NCBI GenBank assembly: GCA_017433975.1
Contig: JAFRGD010000025.1
Coordinates: 25,455-89,454 of the forward strand
Reading direction: 5' to 3'
Length of the DNA stretch: 64,000 bases
DNA from: Mogibacterium sp.
Lineage (GTDB): Bacteria; Bacillota; Clostridia; Peptostreptococcales; Anaerovoracaceae
Positions 1 through 8,661 of the stretch are shown here, piece after piece. Every line of letters starts with the position of its first letter. The first letter of the stretch is position 1. Position numbers and translations under genes: made by a program. Under the pieces are notes generated by a model. It was not told the DNA's origin and searched no databases. It was given only the letters and a program-made list of their open reading frames with translations.

Positions 1-645
1 TGCACCCATGTTGGTGATCGTGCAGCGCTCGGGCACGGTCAGGCCCCTGGCCCCCTCGCCACCGTACTCCACGATCGCGCCGACGCCGCCCTTGACGGAC
101 AGCATCTCCAGCACTTTCAAAATGATATCTTTTGCGGAGACGTTGTCGCGCAGCGCCCCCGTGAGTTCCACAAAGATCATCCGCGGCATCGGGATGTAAT
201 ACGCGCCGCCGCCCATCGCGACCGCGACGTCCATGCCGCCGGCGCCGATCGCCAGCATGCCGAGGCCGCCGCCCGTCGGCGTGTGCGAGTCGGACCCGAT
301 CAGCGTCTTGCCCGGCACGCCGAAGCGCTCGTAGTGCACCTGATGGCAGATGCCGTTGCCCGGCCGCGAGAAATAGATTCCGTGCTTCGCGCACACGCTC
401 TGGATGTACCGGTGGTCGTCCGCGTTCTCAAAGCCCGACTGCAGCGTGTTGTGGTCGATGTAAGCCAGCGACCGCTCCGTCCGCACGCGCGGCACGCCCA
501 TCGCTTCGAACTCGAGGTACGCCATCGTCCCCGTCGCGTCCTGCGTCAGGGTCTGGTCGATCCGCAGCCCGATCTCGTGCCCGGTGATCATCTCCCCGTC
601 CACCAGATGCGCCGCGATGATTTTTTCCGCAATTGTCTGTCCCAT
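1..645 (-). CDS. Aconitate hydratase, N-terminal part (cut by window start)
   Basis: Catalyses citrate to isocitrate via cis-aconitate in the cytosol, using a [4Fe-4S] cluster. The first 215 codons are present; the rest lies beyond base 1. The N-terminus MGQTIAEKIIAAHLVDG, the IDHNTLQ segment and the GSDSHTPTGGGLGMLAIGAGG stretch are typical of the aconitase/isopropylmalate isomerase superfamily, closest by eye to the putative aconitase of the Aquifex type (about 640 residues) rather than LeuC. The start at 645 is set by a strong AGGAGG 8 bases upstream. It follows the Re-citrate synthase gene by about 70 bases on the same strand, so the two probably act in sequence toward 2-oxoglutarate and glutamate. 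An isopropylmalate isomerase role cannot be excluded from this fragment. Confidence 0.85.
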   Translation of the reverse strand, partial: MGQTIAEKIIAAHLVDGEMITGHEIGLRIDQTLTQDATGTMAYLEFEAMGVPRVRTERSLAYIDHNTLQSGFENADDHRYIQSVCAKHGIYFSRPGNGICHQVHYERFGVPGKTLIGSDSHTPTGGGLGMLAIGAGGMDVAVAMGGGAYYIPMPRMIFVELTGALRDNVSAKDIILKVLEMLSVKGGVGAIVEYGGEGARGLTVPERCTITNMGA

Positions 646-696
646 GTTGTTTCCTCCTGGTTCTGCCTTCCCGGTCCGCCGCTATTAGCGGGTAAT

Positions 697-717
697 CGCA
701 CGATTCCGTCCCCTGTC
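697..717 (-). repeat. GGGGACGG-type short repeat after the citrate synthase stop
   Basis: Read on the minus strand, the bases directly after the stop at 718 contain ACAGGGGACGG. The core resembles the repeats at 32919-32949 and 55210-55260, which also sit just after stop codons in gene orientation. The match here is limited to about 10 bases. Confidence 0.35.
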
Positions 718-2112
718 CTACCAGTTCCCGCCGTCGTCTTCTTCGGTCACGAAGCGGTTGACCAGGTTCTTGATCTCTTCGCCGGCGATGACCGACATGC
801 GGCCGTTCGCGTACTGGTCGTCGATCCATTTCTTGATGTACTTGACGACGTTGCTGTGCTTGCTGACCCGGCGGTCGCCTTCGAGGCCGTAGGTGTCGTT
901 CAGCCAGACCGCGATGCCGGCCGCGCCGGAGTTCTGGTTGATCGAGACCAGCGGCGGCCGCTTGAGGAATTTCTTGGTATCGAAAATATTGTAAATCTCT
1001 TCGTTCTTGAGCAGTCCGTCCGCGTGAATGCCCGCCCGGGTGACGTTGAAGTTCTCCCCGACGAACGGTGTCTGCGGCGGGATCTTGTAGCCGATGACGT
1101 CCTCGTAATACCGCGCGAGGTCGGTGATCACCGTCGTGTCCATCCCGTCCAGCGTCCCGCGGAGCTGCGCGTACTCGAAGACCATCGCTTCGATCGGGGT
1201 GTTGCCCGTCCGCTCCCCGATGCCGAAGAGCGTCCCGTTGACCGCGCAGGCCCCGTACAGCCAGGCCGTCGAGGCGTTTGGAACCGCTTTATAAAAGTCA
1301 TTGTGGCCGTGCCACTCGAGCATCTCGCTCGGGACCCCGGCGAACTGCTGCAGGCCGTAGATGATGCCCGAGACGCTCCGCGGCAGAACCGTGCCGTTGT
1401 ACGGGACACCGTAGCCCAGCGTGTCGCACGCGCGGAACTTGACCGGGATGCCGGCCTGCTCGGAGAGCTTCTGGACTTCCTTCACGAAAGGGACGACGTA
1501 GCCGTAGAAGTCCGACCGCGTGATGTCCTCGAGGTGGCAGCGCGGGATGACGCCCGCTTCGAACGCGTCGCTGATGACGGAGAGGTAGTGCTCCATCGCC
1601 TGGCGGCGGTTCATGCTGAGCTTGGTAAAGATATGATAATCCGAGCAGCTGACCAGGATGCCCGTCTCCTTGACGCCGATGTCCGCGACCAGTTTGAAGT
1701 CGTTCTTGTTCGCGCGGATCCACGTCGTGATCTCCGGGAACCGAAGGTCCTGCTCCCGGCACTTGTAGATCGCCTCGCGGTCCCGGTCGCTGTATACGAA
1801 GAACTCCGACTGCCGGATGATTCCGTTCGGCCCGGAGAGTTGGGACAGCATCTTGTAGATGTCGACGATCTGCTTGACCGTGTACGGTTCGCGGGACTGC
1901 TGCCCGTCGCGGAACGTCGTGTCCGTGATCCAGATCTCGGCCGGCATCCCGAACGGGCTCCGGCGGAAGTTGAACGAAACCCGCGGAATCTCGGTGTACT
2001 CATAGAGCTCGCGGATCAGGTTCGGCTCGTCAACGTCCTGCAGCTCGTAGTGCAACGGCTCCGCCTCGAGCAGGTGCGTCTTCGGATTCATTTTGATTTC
2101 GGTATTGATCAT
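718..2112 (-). CDS. Re-citrate synthase (HMGL-like family)
   Basis: Predicted to condense acetyl-CoA and oxaloacetate to citrate with Re stereospecificity, the oxygen-sensitive enzyme used by several Clostridia in place of GltA. It has 464 residues, close to the Clostridium kluyveri enzyme. The TIM-barrel start TDTTFRDGQQSREPYT, the RQSEFF block, EWHGHNDF and GIGERTGNTPIEAM belong to the isopropylmalate/homocitrate synthase superfamily, and the pattern as a whole fits the Re-citrate synthase group, often mislabelled as homocitrate synthase. The start at 2112 has AAGGG 8 bases upstream; an internal ATG at 2091 has no ribosome binding site. A strong promoter lies upstream and aconitase downstream. 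Homocitrate synthase is the main alternative. Confidence 0.8.
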   Translation of the reverse strand: MINTEIKMNPKTHLLEAEPLHYELQDVDEPNLIRELYEYTEIPRVSFNFRRSPFGMPAEIWITDTTFRDGQQSREPYTVKQIVDIYKMLSQLSGPNGIIRQSEFFVYSDRDREAIYKCREQDLRFPEITTWIRANKNDFKLVADIGVKETGILVSCSDYHIFTKLSMNRRQAMEHYLSVISDAFEAGVIPRCHLEDITRSDFYGYVVPFVKEVQKLSEQAGIPVKFRACDTLGYGVPYNGTVLPRSVSGIIYGLQQFAGVPSEMLEWHGHNDFYKAVPNASTAWLYGACAVNGTLFGIGERTGNTPIEAMVFEYAQLRGTLDGMDTTVITDLARYYEDVIGYKIPPQTPFVGENFNVTRAGIHADGLLKNEEIYNIFDTKKFLKRPPLVSINQNSGAAGIAVWLNDTYGLEGDRRVSKHSNVVKYIKKWIDDQYANGRMSVIAGEEIKNLVNRFVTEEDDGGNW

Positions 2113-2146
2113 GACTATTTACCCTTTTTCATCCCAATAACCCCGG

Positions 2147-2158
2147 TACAATATTGTA
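2147..2158. promoter_or_regulatory. 12-bp perfect palindrome just downstream of the citrate synthase promoter
   Basis: TACAATATTGTA is a perfect palindrome. It lies about 10-20 bases after the expected transcription start of the promoter at 2174-2202, a common repressor position. The regulator is unknown. Confidence 0.5.
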
Positions 2159-2173
2159 TAATTGTATACATGT

Positions 2174-2202
2174 ATTTTAGTACATCGGCTAGTGCTTGTC
2201 AA
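2174..2202 (-). promoter_or_regulatory. Sigma-A promoter of the citrate synthase-aconitase operon
   Basis: On the minus strand TTGACA (2197-2202), a 17-base spacer and TAAAAT (2174-2179) form a near-consensus promoter. Transcription should start near 2167, leaving a leader of about 55 bases. Confidence 0.8.
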
Positions 2203-2203
2203 C

Positions 2204-2244
2204 GAAAAAAGAGACGGCTTCGTTCCCCTGAGCGAAACCGTCCC
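2204..2244 (-). terminator. Rho-independent terminator after the histidine kinase gene
   Basis: Minus-strand hairpin with arms 2233-2242 and 2213-2222 (10 pairs, one G-U), followed by TCTCTTTTTT. It ends the two-component operon about 30 bases past its stop. Confidence 0.85.
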
Positions 2245-2274
2245 TATTATCTTATGTTACTTTACCGATTCTAT

Positions 2275-4131
2275 CTATACCGCCGGCAGCGTGACGAGGG
2301 CCTTGAAGAGATCGCCGTCGATGCGGATGTCGAACGTCCCGTCCATCATGTTGGTCAGGTCGCGCGCGATGGCGAGGCCGAGGCCGCTGCCCTCCGTGTT
2401 GCGCGACTCGTCGCCGCGCTTGAAGCGCTCCATCAGCTCCATCGCGTCGATGTTGAGCTGCTCGGCCGAGACGTTTTTGATCTCGAGCGTCACCTTGCCG
2501 CCGCCGTCGCGGATGTCCGCGTACGCCCGGCTGCCCGGCATCGCGTGCTTGCCGACGTTGACGAGCAGGTTTTCGATGACGCGCCAGAGGAGCCGCCCGT
2601 CCGCCTTGACCAGCGTGCGGTCCGCCCGCACCGTCGTGATCAGCTGAATGTTCTGCTTCTCCAGGACTTCGCCGACCTCCGCGGACGCCTGCGCCAGGAT
2701 CTGCCGCATGTCGATGGTCTCTATGTTGACCGGGATGTCCCCGCTCGAGGCCTTGGCCGCCTCAAAGAGGTCGTCCGTCAGGTGCTTGAGCCGGCTGGTC
2801 TTCTGTTCGAGGATCTCGAGGTACTCTGGGGCGTTTTCGCTGTCCAGCCCCTCGGTCTTGAGCAGGTCCACGTAAGAGATGATCGACGTCAACGGGGTCC
2901 GGAGGTCGTGCGACACGTTGGAGATCAGCTCCGTCTTGAGGCGCTGCGTCCGGAGCTCCTGCTGGATCGCGCGCTTGTTCGCGCCGGCGATCTCGTTCAC
3001 GTTGGTCGCGAGCTGACCGAATTCGCCCCGGCCGTCCGTCCCGATCTTGTAGTCGAAGTCCCCGTCCCGCACGTGCTGGATGCCCGTCCGGACGTCCGCG
3101 TATTTGCGGAACTTGCCCGGAACGGTGATGACCGCCACTAGCGCGAGGACGAACGCCATGGCCAGGACACTTTCCGGGCCCCACCCCCTGCCGATCAGGA
3201 CCCCGGCAATGGCCGCCAGGCCGATGATGAGGAAGATCTGCAGCAGCAACTTAATGAGGGTCAGGCCGCCTTTGTAGAACGCGTCGTAGATCCGGTCCCG
3301 AAGCCCGCGGAGGAATTTGCAGACGCCGAGAACGACCGCCTTTATAACCTTCCACGCCGTCGTCGCGATGATGACCAGCGCCTTCCAGGCGTAGGTCACG
3401 ACGAGGCGGAGGAATTTATACAACAGCACGCAGACCTTTGCGGTCAGGAAACTGTCCTTCATCGTGTGCGCCTTGCACTTCCGTGCGATGGAATGGATGA
3501 CGGCCAGCACGATCGCGGACCCCGCTGCGATCAGCAGCAAGCTGATCGCGAGGAGCACGTGCCGCGGCACCAGTTCATAGAAACCGTCCCAGAACATGTG
3601 CACTTCGTTCATGCTGCGCACGTTTGCGATGTGCCTCGCCGCCTGTATATCGTTCGCCGTGAGCGCTTTCAAAAATGCGTCCGCCCACGTACCGCTGCCG
3701 AGCCAGTTCCAGAAGAGCACCGCCGCAGGCGCCGCGAGCGCCGCTCCGAACGCCGCCAGGATGACCTGGATCTCCGTGAACACCTTGTCAAAGCCGCGCA
3801 GCATCACGTTCCCGTTCGCGTCCCGCCGGCCCGCTGCCTTTGTCGAAACAACCAGAAGGACCACCGCGGCGATCGCGAGGCCGATGACCGCCGCCCAGTT
3901 CGGATACAGGTATTTGTTTCCGGCGTCCTTGACGACTGTCGTGTAATTGCTGAGATTTGCCTGGAGCAGCGTCAGATAGAGGAGCCGCCCCACAAAGAAG
4001 AACAATCCCGTGCACGCCGCGACAAACCCGACGAACGAGAAGCCGTAGGCCACCGACCGCGAACCGGCCGGTTCTTCCATGAATTCTTCGTCTTCGATTT
4101 CAATATCTTCTGTTATGATCTCTTCCGTCAT
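2275..4131 (-). CDS. Membrane sensor histidine kinase
   Basis: Autophosphorylating sensor of a two-component system, 618 residues. The first half holds about five or six hydrophobic segments (first near residues 28-50, second near 78-97, others near 120-145, 195-215 and 285-335). A HAMP-like region follows, then a HisKA domain with the phosphoacceptor motif NVSHDLRTPLT and a HATPase domain with an ENLLVN N-box and GSGLGLAIA G2 box. The start overlaps the response regulator stop by 4 bases (ATGA), so the two are translationally coupled. The N-box continues as VGKHAM instead of the usual N-x-x-K-Y/F-T. The ligand cannot be told; the divergent surface-polymer operon is the likely target. Confidence 0.9.
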   Translation of the reverse strand: MTEEIITEDIEIEDEEFMEEPAGSRSVAYGFSFVGFVAACTGLFFFVGRLLYLTLLQANLSNYTTVVKDAGNKYLYPNWAAVIGLAIAAVVLLVVSTKAAGRRDANGNVMLRGFDKVFTEIQVILAAFGAALAAPAAVLFWNWLGSGTWADAFLKALTANDIQAARHIANVRSMNEVHMFWDGFYELVPRHVLLAISLLLIAAGSAIVLAVIHSIARKCKAHTMKDSFLTAKVCVLLYKFLRLVVTYAWKALVIIATTAWKVIKAVVLGVCKFLRGLRDRIYDAFYKGGLTLIKLLLQIFLIIGLAAIAGVLIGRGWGPESVLAMAFVLALVAVITVPGKFRKYADVRTGIQHVRDGDFDYKIGTDGRGEFGQLATNVNEIAGANKRAIQQELRTQRLKTELISNVSHDLRTPLTSIISYVDLLKTEGLDSENAPEYLEILEQKTSRLKHLTDDLFEAAKASSGDIPVNIETIDMRQILAQASAEVGEVLEKQNIQLITTVRADRTLVKADGRLLWRVIENLLVNVGKHAMPGSRAYADIRDGGGKVTLEIKNVSAEQLNIDAMELMERFKRGDESRNTEGSGLGLAIARDLTNMMDGTFDIRIDGDLFKALVTLPAV

Positions 4132-4823
4132 GACCCGATCCTTTCCGCCTTGTACCCGATGCCCCAGACCACTTTGATGTACCGTGGATTCTTAGGGTCG
4201 ATTTCGATTTTTTCCCTGATGTGCCGGATGTGCACCGCCACCGTGTTCTCCGGGTTGAAAGCGGGCTCGTTCCAGACGAGTTCGTAGATCTGCTCCATGC
4301 TGTACACGCGGCCTGCGTTCTGCACCAGCAGCTTGACGATTCCGTACTCCGTCGGGGTGAGCGACACCTCGCGGCCGTCGACCGTGACGGATTTCTGCGC
4401 GTCGTCGATGACCAGGCCACCCGTCCGGTAGACGGTGCCGCTGCCGGCCTTCTCGCTGCCGAGGTCCGTGTACCGCCGGAGGCAGGCCCGGACCCGCGCC
4501 ACGAGCTCCATCGGGTTGAACGGCTTGGTGATGTAGTCGTCCGCGCCGACGTTGAGGCCGTTGATCTTGTCATAGTCCTCCGACTTGGCCGAAAGCATGA
4601 TGATCGGGATGTTCCGGCTCTCCCGGATACCCATCGTCGCCCGGATCCCGTCCATCCGCGGCATCATGATGTCCATGATCACCAGTTTGACCTCCGGGTC
4701 GCGGATCGCGTCGAGCGCCTCGATCCCGTCGTACGCCGTCACCACTTCGTAGCCCTCGTTCCCGAGATATATTCCGATCGCCTTCGCGATCTCTCTGTCG
4801 TCGTCACACACCAGAATTTTCAT
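4128..4823 (-). CDS. OmpR-family response regulator
   Basis: DNA-binding partner of the adjacent kinase, 231 residues. The receiver domain (about 1-115) shows the acidic pair DDD near residue 8, the phosphoacceptor Asp in VIMDIMMPRMDG and the conserved Lys in ITKPF. A C-terminal winged-helix domain (about 130-228) contains the LTPTEYGIVKLLV block. GGAG lies 7 bases before the start at 4823. It is transcribed divergently from the VTC-domain operon; the 196-base gap contains a TTAAGTT direct repeat, the sort of site OmpR-family dimers bind. I infer that it controls that operon and possibly itself. Confidence 0.92.
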   Translation of the reverse strand: MKILVCDDDREIAKAIGIYLGNEGYEVVTAYDGIEALDAIRDPEVKLVIMDIMMPRMDGIRATMGIRESRNIPIIMLSAKSEDYDKINGLNVGADDYITKPFNPMELVARVRACLRRYTDLGSEKAGSGTVYRTGGLVIDDAQKSVTVDGREVSLTPTEYGIVKLLVQNAGRVYSMEQIYELVWNEPAFNPENTVAVHIRHIREKIEIDPKNPRYIKVVWGIGYKAERIGS

Positions 4824-4933
4824 CGTAATCTCCTTTCGCCTCTAAATATATAGGTCAAATCTTAGCAAAAGATTGTTGCAGTCCTTAGGATTTCCTTAAT
4901 TATAGCAAATTTTACCACAGTTTTTTCCCGGAT

Positions 4934-4964
4934 TTAAGTTCGATTAAGTTTCACGGGGTATCAT
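4934..4964 (+). promoter_or_regulatory. Direct repeat plus -10 element upstream of the VTC operon
   Basis: Two TTAAGTT copies (4934-4940 and 4944-4950, one helical turn apart) precede TATCAT (4959-4964). No good -35 hexamer is visible, so the repeat occupies the place expected for an activator. A response-regulator box is the simplest reading. Confidence 0.45.
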
Positions 4965-5019
4965 CCGCATTGTAAACAGGAACCATGACCCGCAAGGGCA
5001 GCACATAAAGGAGCACGTG

Positions 5020-5841
5020 ATGAAAAGTTACCAGAAGACATTTCAGCGGACCGAAAAGAAGTATTTCGCGACCGCGGAACAATACCGGGAGCTCGTCCGC
5101 GCGCTGGACGGGTTGGTCGCGCCGGACGAATACGGGCAGACGGAGATCCTCAATATCTACTATGATACGCCGGACTTCCGCCTGATCCGCCGGTCACTGG
5201 AAAAGCCATTATATAAAGAAAAACTCCGGCTCCGCAGCTACGGCCTGCCGACGCTCACCGGGACCGCGTTCATCGAGCTGAAAAAGAAATACAAAGGCGT
5301 CGTCTACAAGCGGCGGATCGGCCTGCCGTACCGGGACGCGCTCCGGTACCTGAACACCGGCGTATACCTGCAGCCGCTTCCGACCGCCGGCGCCGGTAAC
5401 GAGCGTCAGATCTTCAAGGAGATCGACTACTTCCGGGCCGTCTATCCGGACCTCGGTCCCGCCATGGTCATCGCCTACGACCGGCTCGCGGTGAACTGGA
5501 TCGACGCGCCGAGCGTCCGGATCACGGCGGACACCAACGTCCGTTATCGCCTGAACCGCTTCGACCTGCGGTGCGGCGGCGACGGCGCGCTGCTCTTCAC
5601 ACCGGGCACGCGGCTCCTCGAAGTCAAATTCCAGGGCAGCATGCCGGTCGAACTGGCGCACGCCCTGAGCGAATTCGAAATCTTCCCGACCTCGGTTTCA
5701 AAGTACGGGCGGGCTTATCAGACCATCACACGGCAGACGTCCACCGAAGGATTCACCAAAGCAGTCAGCACCTTTGGCCAACCGGCCGGCGCACTTGCCC
5801 ACGCGGCCGGCGCCTTACGGACCGCGGTTGCGGCATACTGA
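5020..5841 (+). CDS. VTC-domain protein (polyphosphate polymerase-like)
   Basis: Cytosolic tunnel-fold domain related to the catalytic domain of the yeast vacuolar transporter chaperone, 273 residues. The opening QRTEKKYF, the basic strand KEKLRLRSYG, ELKKKYKGVVYKRR and the late acidic LLEVKF are conserved positions of the VTC/CYTH fold that bind triphosphate and metal. I chose ATG 5020 over GTG 5017 because AAAGGAG ends at 5013, giving 6 bases of spacing instead of 3. In Bacillota this family recurs next to DUF4956 and a beta-helical surface protein, as here. Polyphosphate synthesis is inferred from family; the bacterial substrate of such operons is not established. Confidence 0.85.
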   Translation: MKSYQKTFQRTEKKYFATAEQYRELVRALDGLVAPDEYGQTEILNIYYDTPDFRLIRRSLEKPLYKEKLRLRSYGLPTLTGTAFIELKKKYKGVVYKRRIGLPYRDALRYLNTGVYLQPLPTAGAGNERQIFKEIDYFRAVYPDLGPAMVIAYDRLAVNWIDAPSVRITADTNVRYRLNRFDLRCGGDGALLFTPGTRLLEVKFQGSMPVELAHALSEFEIFPTSVSKYGRAYQTITRQTSTEGFTKAVSTFGQPAGALAHAAGALRTAVAAY

Positions 5842-5864
5842 TGCACACGAAAGGAGATATTACA

Positions 5865-6542
5865 ATGAACAGCATTTTATTCAATACGATTCTGACGAAC
5901 GGAACGGTAACGGCAGGGAGCTTCCTCGCGGCGACCCTTTGCTCGGTGGCGCTCGGCCTCCTGCTCGCCCTCCTCTTCCGCCAGAAGAAAGGCTTCAGCC
6001 AGAGCTACCTCACGACCCTCGTCATCCTGCCGGCGGCCGTCCAGATGATCATCATGCTGGTCAACGGCAACATCGGCGCCGGCGTCGCGACCGCCGGGGC
6101 GTTCAGCCTCGTCCGCTTCCGGTCCGCGCCGGGCAGCAGCCAGGAAATCACCGGCATCTTCATCACGATGGCGGTCGGCATCGCGACCGGCATGGGCTAC
6201 CTCGGCATCGCCGCGCTCTTCGCGGCCGGCATGGGTCTCCTCTTCCTCGCGCTCTCCAAGATCGGCTTCGGCAGCGACGGAGACGAGCGCATCCTCAAGA
6301 TCACCATCCCGGAAACCCTGGACTACGACGGGGTCTTTGACGAGGTCTTCGACCGTTACACCAAAAAATACGAGCTCGAAGAAGTCCGGACTACCGACAT
6401 GGGCAGCCTATACAAACTCACCTATAAACTGAAAATGAAACACGAAAGCGCCGTCAAGGCCATGATCGACGAACTCCGGGTGCGCAACGGGAACCTCGAG
6501 ATCTCGTGCGGCCGCCCGGTCCTCAAAGCGGACGACCTCTAA
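5865..6542 (+). CDS. DUF4956 membrane protein
   Basis: A 225-residue protein with about four transmembrane segments in the first 130 residues, including a start-proximal helix, one near 20-38, and LVILPAAVQMIIMLV near 50-70. A soluble C-terminal part of about 90 residues follows. The VRFRSAPGSSQEITGIF segment between helices is typical of DUF4956 proteins that sit beside VTC-domain genes. AAAGGAG lies 9 bases before ATG 5865, and the gene follows the VTC gene by 23 bases. It may form a membrane complex with the VTC protein, perhaps channelling a polymer outward; that role is inference. Confidence 0.85.
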   Translation: MNSILFNTILTNGTVTAGSFLAATLCSVALGLLLALLFRQKKGFSQSYLTTLVILPAAVQMIIMLVNGNIGAGVATAGAFSLVRFRSAPGSSQEITGIFITMAVGIATGMGYLGIAALFAAGMGLLFLALSKIGFGSDGDERILKITIPETLDYDGVFDEVFDRYTKKYELEEVRTTDMGSLYKLTYKLKMKHESAVKAMIDELRVRNGNLEISCGRPVLKADDL

Positions 6543-6570
6543 ACCGCCGCAATAGAAAGGAGCACGACCA

Positions 6571-8631
<2,061 letters not shown>

Positions 8632-8661
8632 TGCCTGTGACTGAACGGAAAGACAAATCCG

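Noticed and set aside
283..3141. Open frame of about 950 codons on the + strand opposite the citrate synthase and kinase genes
   Set aside because: High GC keeps the opposite frame open. The translation is Arg/Asp/Val-rich with no domain pattern, while both minus-strand genes have clear families and ribosome binding sites.
5571..5864. Longer N-terminal extension of the DUF4956 protein inside the VTC gene
   Set aside because: The conserved protein and a good AAAGGAG site begin at 5865; the extension overlaps a well-supported gene.
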